Shown: positions 8,786 to 17,164 of the stretch, in pieces
Layout: each line of letters starts with the position of its first letter
How positions within the stretch are numbered: the first letter of the stretch is position 1
Assembly (NCBI RefSeq): GCF_003852525.1
Contig: NZ_QAJL01000004.1
Span: forward strand, 622,457-686,456
Origin: Pedobacter sp. KBW06
GTDB lineage: Bacteria > Bacteroidota > Bacteroidia > Sphingobacteriales > Sphingobacteriaceae
Length of the DNA stretch: 64,000 bases
Direction: 5' to 3'
Translations under genes and position numbers: made by a program
Notes under the pieces: model-generated
Seen by the model: only the letters and a program-made list of their open reading frames with translations
Database searches by the model: none
What the model was told of the DNA's origin: nothing

Positions 8786-10487
8786 ATTCCCCGTCGCCGT
8801 ATTTAAACGCTGCATTTATGGACACCGGCAATTTTCCGGTAGGAACGAATTGGTTTTTAATCACCGAAGATGCTGCACGTTGCATAAAATCTTCTTTCTG
8901 ATAGGCTACAATCAGCCCTTTGCTATTTTCAAGCCCAGGTAAGGCACTAATGTTGTAAGGGTTGGCAAACAAGGCGAACACGGCATTTTTATCAGACATA
9001 TCTTTAATGAACATCTTTAAATCTGCACTCAGTACCATTCCGTTTCCGGGACGATTCCTCATGTCATGAATTCCCACAATCACCTGGTCGAAACCGGAAA
9101 TCTCTCTTAACACTTTCGCAATCGAATTTGCATTGGCATCTTTATCCAGCGTATAAAAAACCGAATTCTTATAATAAGTACCCAAATCTTTCTGGAAAGT
9201 AGTTACGTTAGGTGTACCAATACTAATGATGATCGTTCTCTTTTCCGCAGACAGCGTTTTCAGGTATTGTTTCCCTCTCAAAACGGTCATAGAAGCATCT
9301 GCCAATTGTTGCAATAAGGTTAAACTCTCTGCCCTGTTGACTTCAGCAAGAATATTGTGTTCATTGATGGTGTCCTTTACATTTAGTCCAGCCCAATATT
9401 TTGCCGTGAGGATCTTCTTTACACTTTCGTCTATTCGGTCCATACTGATCCTTCCTGACCTTATGGCTTTACGGACCAGCTTAATGGCCCGGGCACTATT
9501 TTCTGAAAGCTCCAGAATGTCATTCCCCGCAATGATGCCCATCACATCGGCTTCTCCATCTTTAAAGTATTTCACCACGCCTTTCATTCCCATCGCATCG
9601 GAGATGACGATACCTTTAAAGCCAAGTTCCTCCTTTAAAATGCCGGTCACAATTGGTTTAGATAAGGTAGAAGGCATATTGGGTGTATTGTCCAACGCCG
9701 GAATGTTCATGTGTGCAATCATGACTCCTGCAGCACCTTCTTTAATGAGTTCCCTGAAAGGATAGATTTCAAGACTGTCCAAACGTGCTTTGGTAAAAGG
9801 CAATTTTGGAAGGTCATAATGTGAGTCTATATCGGTATCTCCATGCCCGGGAAAATGCTTTAAACTCACCAAAAGACCACCGTCCTGCATTCCTTTCATA
9901 TAAGCCGAAGCTTTGGCCGTTACATTATATTTATTTTCTCCGAATGATCTGAAATTGATCACAGGATTTTTTGGATTGTTATTGACGTCTACATCCGGGG
10001 CAAGATTCATGTGCATTCCTATGCGTTTGTAATCTTTTGCGACCTCCAATCCCATCTTATAGATCAGTTCTTTATCCTGAACAGCGCCCAGTGCCATCTG
10101 GTAAGGATAGGAAACCGTACTGTCTAAACGCATGCCCAGCCCCCACTCTCCATCTGAGGTGATGAGTAAAGGAACCCTTGCGAGCGATTGATATTGATTG
10201 GTTAAAACCGCCTGCCTGCCAGGACCACCCTGAAAGAAGACCAGTCCGCCAATTTTTTCCTTTTTAATCACTCTTCCAATGGAATCTTCATAGACTTTAC
10301 CCATATCGGTATGCGCCCTTACGAAAAACATTTGCGCAATCTTCTGACGCTTATTTAGTTTTTTAAATACTGAGTCTACCCATTGGTTGGGGCTCGCCAG
10401 GGTTTCTAAGTATGTTTTTTTTTGTGCCTGAACTGAAGAGAGTCCACTGAACAAAAGAAGAAGGGCTATCGGATGCTTAAATCTCAT
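8784..10487 (-). CDS. Glycoside hydrolase family 3, NagZ-like beta-N-acetylhexosaminidase, exported
   Basis: 567 residues with a signal peptide ending near VQAQ. The TIM barrel carries the NagZ-type signature KHFPGHGDT (residues 210-218) followed by the D-S-H triad at 221-223; the His takes the acid/base role in NagZ enzymes. The nucleophile is Asp297 in ISDAMGM. The expected activity is removal of terminal beta-N-acetylglucosamine, for example from muropeptides or chitin fragments, outside the cytoplasm. After the barrel (about residue 370) there is an alpha/beta GH3 C-domain that ends at 567. Many Bacteroidota homologues have a C-terminal beta-lactamase-like domain; this one does not. It is transcribed alone and faces the thioredoxin gene. 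Confidence 0.88.
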   Translation of the reverse strand: MRFKHPIALLLLFSGLSSVQAQKKTYLETLASPNQWVDSVFKKLNKRQKIAQMFFVRAHTDMGKVYEDSIGRVIKKEKIGGLVFFQGGPGRQAVLTNQYQSLARVPLLITSDGEWGLGMRLDSTVSYPYQMALGAVQDKELIYKMGLEVAKDYKRIGMHMNLAPDVDVNNNPKNPVINFRSFGENKYNVTAKASAYMKGMQDGGLLVSLKHFPGHGDTDIDSHYDLPKLPFTKARLDSLEIYPFRELIKEGAAGVMIAHMNIPALDNTPNMPSTLSKPIVTGILKEELGFKGIVISDAMGMKGVVKYFKDGEADVMGIIAGNDILELSENSARAIKLVRKAIRSGRISMDRIDESVKKILTAKYWAGLNVKDTINEHNILAEVNRAESLTLLQQLADASMTVLRGKQYLKTLSAEKRTIIISIGTPNVTTFQKDLGTYYKNSVFYTLDKDANANSIAKVLREISGFDQVIVGIHDMRNRPGNGMVLSADLKMFIKDMSDKNAVFALFANPYNISALPGLENSKGLIVAYQKEDFMQRAASSVIKNQFVPTGKLPVSINAAFKYGDGE

Positions 10488-10577
10488 TGAGGTGTAATCG
10501 GTTAAATCTCAAAGTTAAACAAAAAGCATTTAGATAAAAGGCGGCCTGATGTAACAAAAGCGGGGAGAAATAAAGTT

Positions 10578-10615
10578 AAAAAAAGAATCCCGGCCCTAAT
10601 TAAAGGTACCGGGAT
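10578..10615 (-). terminator. Terminator of the first outer-membrane barrel gene
   Basis: The arms ATCCCGG (10587-10593) and CCGGGAT (10609-10615) are followed on the minus strand by a seven-T run (plus A at 10578-10584). It lies 24 bp after the stop codon at 10639. Confidence 0.8.
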
Positions 10616-10638
10616 CTGCTTTCCATAGGTAAATGGAA

Positions 10639-11286
10639 TTAAAAAGTATAGCCTAATGACAAGGCAAAGCCTTTATTTTTCAGTTTGTCCTGATTGATGT
10701 CGTCATTAAATGTTTTCTGGAAGTCCATTGTATACCTTCCGTTCACGTTGATGTTCGGAGTAATGGCATACCCCAATCCTACTACACCACCAGCGATGGA
10801 TTTTTTATAGTCTTTTTTATTGGTAAAGCGATCTCCCACCTGTTCGCCATTCACTTTAAATGACGATTCCTGAGAAAGTAAAAACGATGCCTGGGGACCA
10901 ACAAAAACAGTTAGTTCAGGAGTAGGTCTGTATCCGACCAAAATTGGTACATCCAGATATCCAACCTTAGAATTAAATTCAGAGGTCGTGTTTCCAAAAG
11001 TTTCTTTCACTTTACCTCCTTTTTGAGAATAGATCACCTCCGGAAGGAAAGCAAAACCGCCCCCCAAAGGTAGATCCGCATAAACACCAGCCTGAAATCC
11101 AACTTTAGAATCTGTGGAATAACTTTGATCCCCGATAGAGATTTTTCCCATGTTCATTAAATTTGCACCCGCCTTAATACCGAATCTCATTTGATCATTT
11201 GCAGCAGATTGTGATGTTTGTGCTTTTGACTGGAAGGCCAGACTACTGATGGTCAGACCCAATCCTATAATGAATAATTTTTTCAT
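10639..11286 (-). CDS. PorT-like outer membrane beta-barrel protein
   Basis: 215 residues from the ATG at 11286. The open frame reaches 11343, but the extra 19 residues come before a typical MKKLFIIGLGLTISSLAFQSKAQ signal peptide, so the inner start is preferred. The mature part is alternating beta strands from RFGIKAGANLMNMG to an aromatic C-terminus (ALSLGYTF), which fits insertion by the BAM complex. VGYRPTPELTVFVGPQASFLL is the recurring strand-turn-strand pattern of the outer membrane beta-barrel domain family. Function beyond membrane localisation is unknown. A paralogue lies directly upstream on the same strand, but a terminator between them implies separate transcripts. Confidence 0.85.
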   Translation of the reverse strand: MKKLFIIGLGLTISSLAFQSKAQTSQSAANDQMRFGIKAGANLMNMGKISIGDQSYSTDSKVGFQAGVYADLPLGGGFAFLPEVIYSQKGGKVKETFGNTTSEFNSKVGYLDVPILVGYRPTPELTVFVGPQASFLLSQESSFKVNGEQVGDRFTNKKDYKKSIAGGVVGLGYAITPNINVNGRYTMDFQKTFNDDINQDKLKNKGFALSLGYTF

Positions 11287-11529
11287 AGTTGTCGATTTTA
11301 ATAAGTTTAAAATTCGGGCAGGGTATTGTAATAACCATGCCAAAAAAGGCGATCACCCACGTATTCTGCAAAGCAACTTAAAAATAAAAACACTGACATA
11401 CAGACAATTAAAGTCAAAAAGCAAATTCTGACTCAAGTAAAAAAATAGGATTTAAATTGTCCCAAATCCAACACATAATGTGTTTTGGATCAGGAAACCG
11501 GAAATTTGCAGAAACGAAATTATGCCCAT

Positions 11530-11561
11530 AAAAAAGGAGGGTACCTGTTAAAGTACCCTCC
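11530..11561 (-). terminator. Terminator of the second outer-membrane barrel gene
   Basis: The perfect 9-bp arms GGAGGGTAC (11536-11544) and GTACCCTCC (11553-11561) are followed by a T run on the minus strand (plus A at 11530-11535). It starts 20 bp after the stop codon at 11582. Confidence 0.85.
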
Positions 11562-11581
11562 TCAATTTATTTTTCCTAAGG

Positions 11582-12196
11582 TTAGAATTTCACACCCACA
11601 CCTACAGAGAATACCTGGTTTTTGTATTCAGGAGTTTGTTTCGTTCCATCTTCATTGTTTTTCTGGAAATCAAGAGCATAACGGCCATGAATGTCAAATT
11701 TATCATTGATATCATATCTAAATCCAATCACTCCACCAACAAGGCTCTTTTTAAATTTATCCGAATCTTCATTGAACTGGTTTTCTATAACAGTACCAAA
11801 ACGGTTATCAAATTTATTCTTGGTAGAAGTTAAGAATGAAACCTGAGGACCTGCAACCAGGTTTAGTCCACTACCCCCAAGATTAATAGTTGCCAGAATT
11901 GGAATATCAATGAAGTGGGTAGTTTGAGTGTATTCTCCGAAAGAAGTCTGCGCTTTATACCCTTTGGTCGAATACAATAGCTCCGGAGTAAATGCAAGTC
12001 CTTTGATCAGGTTGATGTCTAAGGTAACACCGGCATTAAAACCAGGATTTACTTTAGTGCTATAATTGTTGTTTCCATCTCCCTTAATGATGTTAGGGAT
12101 GTTCAAACCTGCTTTAACCCCTAACCTGATGGGACTTTGTGCATTAGCTGCACCAGCAACGAATAGGCCTATAGCCAAAATAATGATCTTTTTCAT
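11582..12196 (-). CDS. PorT-like outer membrane beta-barrel protein, paralogue of its neighbour
   Basis: 204 residues with a signal peptide (MKKIIILAIGLFVAGAANAQ). The mature barrel opens with IRLGVKAGLNIPN and ends in VFSVGVGVKF, with a terminal Phe typical of BAM substrates. LNLVAGPQVSFLTS, the charged DSDKFKKSLVGGVIGFRYD strand and HGRYALDFQKN align with the same positions in the 10639-11286 product, so the two arose by duplication. Role unknown; many such barrels are structural or stress-induced. The upstream 330 bp (12197-12526) is shared with the divergent glpF gene. Confidence 0.85.
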   Translation of the reverse strand: MKKIIILAIGLFVAGAANAQSPIRLGVKAGLNIPNIIKGDGNNNYSTKVNPGFNAGVTLDINLIKGLAFTPELLYSTKGYKAQTSFGEYTQTTHFIDIPILATINLGGSGLNLVAGPQVSFLTSTKNKFDNRFGTVIENQFNEDSDKFKKSLVGGVIGFRYDINDKFDIHGRYALDFQKNNEDGTKQTPEYKNQVFSVGVGVKF

Positions 12197-12526
12197 GTTG
12201 TGTTGTTTTATGTCAGGGTCTTAGAAAGAAATGTGCCAGAATTTATATTTTCAGTATCAGATGCCCTTAGAACTCAGCTATAGATTCATTTAAAGCGAAT
12301 TAGCATCCTGATATCTTTTGTCTTTTTTATCACTGCCTCCAGCTTATCTTCCGCAGTAATTGTATCGAATTTGATACAAACCGTATTCATGACTTGAGCA
12401 TAACATCGAAAAACACTAAAAAATTAATAATTGACATTTTCGATTCTGCTTCTTTTAGTTTCAATAACGATTGTTTATACTTACGTATAATTACGATTAG
12501 TGTTATAAATCATTAAATCTTTTGAG
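12197..12526. other. Divergent intergenic region between a barrel gene and glpF
   Basis: This 330-bp gap has no gene in the usual size range. It holds two inverted repeats: TTGTATC...GATACAA (12360-12379) and TATAC-TTAC-GTATA (12476-12489), the second about 40 bp from the glpF start. A 34-codon ATG-started frame lies on the minus strand at 12286-12390; it includes the first repeat and has no clear support as a gene. Confidence 0.5.
12360..12379. promoter_or_regulatory. Perfect inverted repeat, candidate operator
   Basis: TTGTATC and GATACAA are separated by GAATTT. The whole 20 bp is symmetric except for the central pairs. Its place midway between two divergent genes suits a dimeric repressor or activator, but no regulator gene is adjacent. 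Confidence 0.35.
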
Positions 12527-13258
12527 ATGTCGGAATTTTCAGCCGAAGTAATCGGTACCATGGTCATGATTCTTTTGGGAAACGGTGTAGTTGCCAATGT
12601 TGTTTTAACAGGAACAAAAGGGAATAACGGGGGGTGGATTGTCATCACGACCGCCTGGGCATTAGCCGTTTTTGTAGGTGTAGTGATTGCCGGCCCATAT
12701 AGTGGTGCTCACCTAAATCCAGCTGTCTCCATCAGTATGGCCCTTATCGGAAAACTAAGCTGGGCGAAAGTCCCGGTTTACATTCTGGCACAATTTATCG
12801 GTGCTTTTTTAGGTTCTTTCCTCGTTTGGCTGACCTACAAAGACCACTATAAGCTGACCGAAGATCAGGGTGCCAAACGTGCTACCTTCTGTACGGCCCC
12901 AGCGATCAGAAATACCTGGTCAAATCTCATTAGTGAAATCATAGGCACATTTATATTAATTTTTGTGATTTTTCATTTTACCGATGCTGCTATGGGCATT
13001 GATAAAACGCCGGTAGGTTTAGGTTCTCTTGGAGCTTTACCGGTAGCCTTTCTTGTTTGGGTTATTGGTTTATCGCTCGGAGGTACTACTGGATATGCAA
13101 TTAACCCGGCAAGAGATCTGGGCCCCAGAATCATGCATGCCATTTTACCTGTACATGGGAAAGGAGACAACGACTGGGGCTACGCCTGGATTCCCGTTGT
13201 CGGTCCGTTGACTGGCGCCTTACTCGCATTTGCGTTGAACTTATTTATAAAAATATAA
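12527..13258 (+). CDS. glpF: MIP-family channel, glycerol facilitator type
   Basis: 243 residues, six predicted membrane helices and the two half-helix NPA motifs of aquaporins: SGAHLNPAVS in the first half and GYAINPARDLGPR in the second. The Asp right after the second NPAR is the residue that marks glycerol-conducting channels rather than water-only ones. The likely role is passive uptake of glycerol and similar polyols across the inner membrane. No glpK or glpD is next to it, so the link to glycerol metabolism is from family only. It is monocistronic, with a strong terminator after the stop and a divergent barrel gene upstream. Confidence 0.9.
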   Translation: MSEFSAEVIGTMVMILLGNGVVANVVLTGTKGNNGGWIVITTAWALAVFVGVVIAGPYSGAHLNPAVSISMALIGKLSWAKVPVYILAQFIGAFLGSFLVWLTYKDHYKLTEDQGAKRATFCTAPAIRNTWSNLISEIIGTFILIFVIFHFTDAAMGIDKTPVGLGSLGALPVAFLVWVIGLSLGGTTGYAINPARDLGPRIMHAILPVHGKGDNDWGYAWIPVVGPLTGALLAFALNLFIKI

Positions 13259-13265
13259 CCATTAA

Positions 13266-13301
13266 AAAGGCGGTCCTGTAATATATTCCAGGACCGCCTT
13301 T
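13266..13301 (+). terminator. Bidirectional terminator between glpF and the TlpA-like gene
   Basis: The perfect 13-bp arms AAAGGCGGTCCTG (13266-13278) and CAGGACCGCCTTT (13289-13301) have A-rich and T-rich flanks. It serves glpF and the convergent gene ending at 13328. Confidence 0.85.
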
Positions 13302-13327
13302 CAAAGTATAACACAATATTGATGTTG

Positions 13328-14335
13328 CTAAGGAGTCTTTGCCAAAGGAGTGGAAAGCAACTCTTCCAGCTTTTTATCCAGATCTTCTCCTCTCAGGTTT
13401 CTGCCGATAATCACTCCGTTAGGGTCGATCAATACATTTGCAGGAATCGCCCTTACTCCGTATAACTTTGCTGCAGCGCTATTCCAGAATGCAAGGTCAG
13501 AAACATGTGTCCAGCTCAGGTTGTCATCTTTAATTCCTTTTAACCAGGCTTCTTTGTTCTTATCGAGAGATACAGCAAAGATGTCAAATCCTTTATCATG
13601 ATATTTTTCATATGCTTTTACCAGGTTTGGATTTTCTCTTCTGCAAGGTCCACACCAGGATGCCCAGAAATCAAGCAATAAATATTTTCCAAAATGAGCA
13701 GACAGCTTAACTGATTTCCCTTCAGGTGTTAATCCTTCAAAATCAGGAGCTTTATTTCCGATACCAACACTGGTTAATACATTCACCAGATCTTTCAATA
13801 CCGCAACATAAGGCGTATTGGACAGTTTAGGATCAAGCAGTTGTAAATTCTGTTTAATCTCCTCCGGACTTAATCTGTAGGAGAAATCTCTGTAAAGAAC
13901 ATAAGCCGCGACTAAAGAACCTGGATTCGCCTTAATAAATGCGTCTATTTTAACCTCCTTCTGCTTTTTGTAGCTGGTAAATAAGTCATTGGAAACAGAC
14001 CCTGTAACCACCGAATTTCTATAATAGCCTTCCGGGTCCAGTGAAACATCTACTTTTCCTTTTTCTAAAAAAACATACAATGGACTCTCTTCCTTATCTA
14101 TAGTTAAGCCATATAACTCCGGCAATTTAAGTGTCTTTTTAAATTTGAAAATTCCATCTTTCAGCTCTGCGGAATCCAAAGTAAAAAACATCTTGTTATC
14201 GAATTTCTGCAGATAAACCTTACCTGAGCTTTGTCCCTTAACAGTTCCCGTAATTTCTACATTACCTTTCTCTTGTGCGTAAACCGCTGCGCTGCTCAAA
14301 AGCAACGATAATGCAGCTATAATTAGTGTTTTCAT
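13328..14335 (-). CDS. TlpA-type thiol-disulfide oxidoreductase with N-terminal DUF4369-like domain
   Basis: 335 residues. A signal peptide (ending VYAQ) is followed by a beta-rich domain (about residues 25-120; VEITGTVKGQSSGKVYLQKF, YGLTIDKEESPLYVFLEKGKVDVSLD) of the DUF4369 type common in Bacteroidota. Then comes a TlpA/AhpC-TSA thioredoxin domain from about 195: KAPDFEGLTPEGKSVKLSAH, the active site FWASWCGPCRREN, and the cis-Pro loop AIPANVLIDPNG. It should act in the periplasm on disulfides. Its substrate is not known; relatives are often linked to cytochrome c maturation or nutrient-uptake loci. It is a single gene, convergent with glpF. Confidence 0.88.
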   Translation of the reverse strand: MKTLIIAALSLLLSSAAVYAQEKGNVEITGTVKGQSSGKVYLQKFDNKMFFTLDSAELKDGIFKFKKTLKLPELYGLTIDKEESPLYVFLEKGKVDVSLDPEGYYRNSVVTGSVSNDLFTSYKKQKEVKIDAFIKANPGSLVAAYVLYRDFSYRLSPEEIKQNLQLLDPKLSNTPYVAVLKDLVNVLTSVGIGNKAPDFEGLTPEGKSVKLSAHFGKYLLLDFWASWCGPCRRENPNLVKAYEKYHDKGFDIFAVSLDKNKEAWLKGIKDDNLSWTHVSDLAFWNSAAAKLYGVRAIPANVLIDPNGVIIGRNLRGEDLDKKLEELLSTPLAKTP

Positions 14336-14525
14336 CGTATATCGGTTGATTTAATTCAGGCTTTTTATATTTATAAGCCTTAAGGTAAAGCAAAGATAAA
14401 TAAATAAACTACTAATTCCATAGACTTTAATAGCAAACCCCATTCTTCTTTCCTATTCTCTTAATTTCATATTGATTTTCAAATACTTACCATTAATTAG
14501 AACTACCTTACACGAGGCAAGGGCG

Positions 14526-15149
14526 ATGATGCCCGAAATCCTGACAACCATTCCATTGGAACAAATCTTTAATAAACTCATTGACAGCTTTATAGAAAAC
14601 AAGGTTGGCATAGCAGAACATTTTTTAAGCGAAGACCTTGCCGCTCATTTGAAAAACAACTTAACGCAACTCTACAAAGAAAACCTTCTTTTGTCTGCCG
14701 GAACTGGAAATGATGCACTGGTAGTCCATGATAAATTATTTAGAAGTGACCGGATCTACTGGCTTGACCGAAAGCACAATAATCAGCATGAAAATGACTT
14801 TTTTGATTTAATGGATCGCTTTGTAAGCCATCTGAACAACACCTGCTACACGGGTATCACCGGCTACGAGTTTCATTATACCCTATATGAAAAAGGGAGT
14901 TTTTATAAAAAGCACCTGGACCAATTTCGCAGCAATGGGAGCAGGCAATATTCGATGATCATGTATCTAAACACAGATTGGAAAATAAATGACGGTGGAG
15001 AACTCTGCATCCATCATTTGAACAATCTTCAAAACATCACTCCATTGAATGGAAAAAGTGTGTTCTTCAAAAGCAGCGAGCTGGCCCATGAGGTGTTGCT
15101 TACGAATAAACCCCGAATGAGCATCACAGGTTGGCTAAAGGTGATGTAG
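14526..15149 (+). CDS. 2-oxoglutarate/Fe(II)-dependent oxygenase, prolyl-4-hydroxylase type
   Basis: About 207 residues from the ATG at 14526 (another ATG follows at 14529; a longer frame needs a TTG at 14472). The double-stranded beta-helix core is clear: FHYTLYEKGSFYKKHLDQF gives the HxD iron ligands, SMIMYLNTDWKINDGGELCIH the central strands, and SELAHEVLLTNKPRMSITGW the distal His and the Arg that binds 2-oxoglutarate. It should hydroxylate a protein or small molecule in the cytoplasm. PiuC-like hydroxylases and ribosomal-protein prolyl hydroxylases are both possible. It is followed on the same strand by a condensation-fold protein 82 bp away, with a weak GC hairpin (15161-15180) between them. 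Confidence 0.82.
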   Translation: MMPEILTTIPLEQIFNKLIDSFIENKVGIAEHFLSEDLAAHLKNNLTQLYKENLLLSAGTGNDALVVHDKLFRSDRIYWLDRKHNNQHENDFFDLMDRFVSHLNNTCYTGITGYEFHYTLYEKGSFYKKHLDQFRSNGSRQYSMIMYLNTDWKINDGGELCIHHLNNLQNITPLNGKSVFFKSSELAHEVLLTNKPRMSITGWLKVM

Positions 15150-15231
15150 TTAGAGGAATCCGGGAGTTTTATCAATCCCGCTTTTATTGAAGAATAAATT
15201 AGCCTAACTTTAATAGAAACTCTCTCGGTCT

Positions 15232-16506
15232 ATGTTAAAAAGAAAGCTCTCTTTAATTGAAGGTACGATGTATGCCAACGGCTCAGGAGCCGTTAACGTG
15301 GTATCTGGCATCAGAATCAAAGGAAACATTTCCGAAAAAGCCCTATTCGATGCACTCTCAAAAATTCAGAAAAGACATCCTTTGCTCAGGGTGGGCATTG
15401 TAAAAGAAGACAATGGGACTCCATTCTTTATAGAAAGAAAAGACATCTCTGAAATACCGGTACGCCTGGTCACGCGACATGGCAATGAAGATTGGGAAAA
15501 AGAGGCGATTTCAGAATGCCTTACTCCTTTTGCTTCAAAGGATCAGCCACTCGCAAGGCTGGTTTGGATAAAATCAGACGAGATATCAGACTTGATTTTT
15601 GTTGGTCATCACTGCATTTGTGACGGCAGATCTGTTTTGAACATGATGGACGAAACCCTTCGCTTATTAGCACAACCACAATTGGATATTGGCGCTTATC
15701 ATTCCTTTTCCTCTGTTGAGGATTTTATTCCCGATGCAGTCAGGCAGAATAAAGCCAATATTATAAAGGTGAGGATATTTGCTAAGTTGGTACAGTTCAG
15801 TTTAAATGTCTTGTGCCTAAAAAAAGAAATCAAAAGAGAACGTCCCTACTTCCTGCACTGGAAAATAAACAGAGAGGAATCAGCCATCATCCTTAAAAGT
15901 TGTAAAACAGCCGAGATTTCCATTCATTCCGCGCTGTCTGTTGCTTTTTTAAAGGCCCATCAGCAAATCAAACAACTTAAATCATATTCCAGACTTTACT
16001 GTGCGGTGGATATGCGGAAATTTCTTCCTGAAGTCAAAGAGGATATGTTTTTTGCCTTTCCTGCAATGATAGGCCTCAGCATAAAAGCAGATAAAACCAA
16101 CGATCTTTGGGCTCAGGCAAGGAGGTTCAAGGAGAAACTTCAGCAGGAGATCAACAAAATGGACATTAATAAATTTTTCATGTACAGTAGCGGACTCCTC
16201 CGTGCGCTTCCCAAAATGAGTAAATATGCCAGAGCAGAAAGAGGAATTCATGATTTTACATTCTCCAATATGGGGAAGGTCAGCATCAGGGAAAATTATG
16301 GGATGTTTGAAGTAGAAGCCTTACATTCCCCTTCCACCATGTTTCCTTTCGGCAATCCGAGCACACTCTCTACCACGACATTCAGGGGAGAAATAGACTT
16401 TATATTTACCTCAGACGAAGCCTTCATAAAAAAAGAAGAAGCGGTGATGCTCAAACAAAATGCCATGCAGTTATTAATAAATTCGACTAAAATAACACCC
16501 TGCTAA
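15232..16506 (+). CDS. Stand-alone condensation-fold acyltransferase (PapA/alcohol acetyltransferase-like)
   Basis: 424 residues with the CoA-dependent acyltransferase fold shared by NRPS condensation domains, PapA5 and alcohol acetyltransferases. The catalytic HHxxxDG motif is intact (His126, His127, Asp131, Gly132 in GHHCICDGRSV). The second half has FTFSNMGKVSI, matching the structural SN(L/M)G segment of this fold. There is no adenylation, carrier or other NRPS module nearby, so it should act alone, transferring an acyl group from CoA or ACP to an unknown alcohol or amine. No signal peptide. Its neighbours, an oxygenase and an AHSA1 protein, do not fix a pathway. Confidence 0.8.
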   Translation: MLKRKLSLIEGTMYANGSGAVNVVSGIRIKGNISEKALFDALSKIQKRHPLLRVGIVKEDNGTPFFIERKDISEIPVRLVTRHGNEDWEKEAISECLTPFASKDQPLARLVWIKSDEISDLIFVGHHCICDGRSVLNMMDETLRLLAQPQLDIGAYHSFSSVEDFIPDAVRQNKANIIKVRIFAKLVQFSLNVLCLKKEIKRERPYFLHWKINREESAIILKSCKTAEISIHSALSVAFLKAHQQIKQLKSYSRLYCAVDMRKFLPEVKEDMFFAFPAMIGLSIKADKTNDLWAQARRFKEKLQQEINKMDINKFFMYSSGLLRALPKMSKYARAERGIHDFTFSNMGKVSIRENYGMFEVEALHSPSTMFPFGNPSTLSTTTFRGEIDFIFTSDEAFIKKEEAVMLKQNAMQLLINSTKITPC

Positions 16507-16639
16507 TAGAAAAACTTGTTCTGCTTGTCGTAAATTCCCCTTCATTTTGTCGTTTCCCCCTATCGCGTTTTCAGAAAAGTCCGGCTAATTTTACATCATT
16601 CAATCATTAACCAGAATCATTCAATTAAAATTACTCAAA

Positions 16640-17071
16640 ATGAATACAGCAAATCAGGTCAACATCACAATAGAAGCTATTGTAAATGCACCGGTAGAAA
16701 CCGTTTGGAACGCATGGACCGCTCCGGAACATATTGTAAAATGGAACAATGCTTCTGAAGACTGGCATACACCAATAGTGGAAAACGATTTGCGCACAGG
16801 CGGAAAATTCCTGTCAAGGATGGAAGCCAAAGACGGCAGCTTTGGTTTTGACTTCGCCGGAATTTACGATGAGGTAAAAACCAACGAGATCATTGCTTAT
16901 ACCCTTGGAGATGATCGGAAAGTACATATTTCTTTCAGCGGAGATGGCAACACTACAAAAATCACAGAAACCTTTGAAGCTGAAAACACAAATCCAATTG
17001 AAATGCAGAAAGGCGGCTGGCAGGCAATACTGGATAATTTCAAAAAACATGCAGAATCACTGGCAGGTTAA
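16640..17071 (+). CDS. SRPBCC/AHSA1 (Aha1 C-terminal-like) domain protein
   Basis: 143 residues, one START-like domain. It begins with ITIEAIVNAPVETVWNAWTAPEHIVKWN, the hallmark first strand and helix of the AHSA1 group, and ends with the long C-terminal helix MQKGGWQAILDNFKKHAES. The fold forms a hydrophobic cavity, and bacterial members have varied or unknown ligands. No catalytic residues can be named. It is a single gene convergent with aceA, with a strong shared terminator after its stop. Confidence 0.82.
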   Translation: MNTANQVNITIEAIVNAPVETVWNAWTAPEHIVKWNNASEDWHTPIVENDLRTGGKFLSRMEAKDGSFGFDFAGIYDEVKTNEIIAYTLGDDRKVHISFSGDGNTTKITETFEAENTNPIEMQKGGWQAILDNFKKHAESLAG

Positions 17072-17100
17072 TCTGACATCTTTTCACTTCTTGATTAAGG

Positions 17101-17144
17101 AATAAAGCGGGTGGTCCCAAATATATGGGGCCACCCGCTTTATT
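17101..17144 (+). terminator. Strong bidirectional terminator between the AHSA1 gene and aceA
   Basis: The perfect 14-bp arms AATAAAGCGGGTGG (17101-17114) and CCACCCGCTTTATT (17131-17144) are extended inward by CCC/GGG pairs. They have A/T-rich outer flanks on both sides, so it fits termination in both directions. Confidence 0.88.
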
Positions 17145-17164
17145 TTCCATACAGACACCGTTAA

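Noticed and set aside
9226..9765. A 179-codon plus-strand frame
   Set aside because: It is antisense to the GH3 catalytic domain, and its sequence is Ser/Leu-rich without a known fold.
11287..11343. Longer start for the first outer-membrane barrel gene
   Set aside because: The extra 19 residues would precede a complete signal peptide, which should be at the N-terminus.
14472..14525. TTG-started N-terminal extension of the 2OG oxygenase
   Set aside because: The extra residues are not family-like, and two ATG codons at 14526 and 14529 give a normal start.
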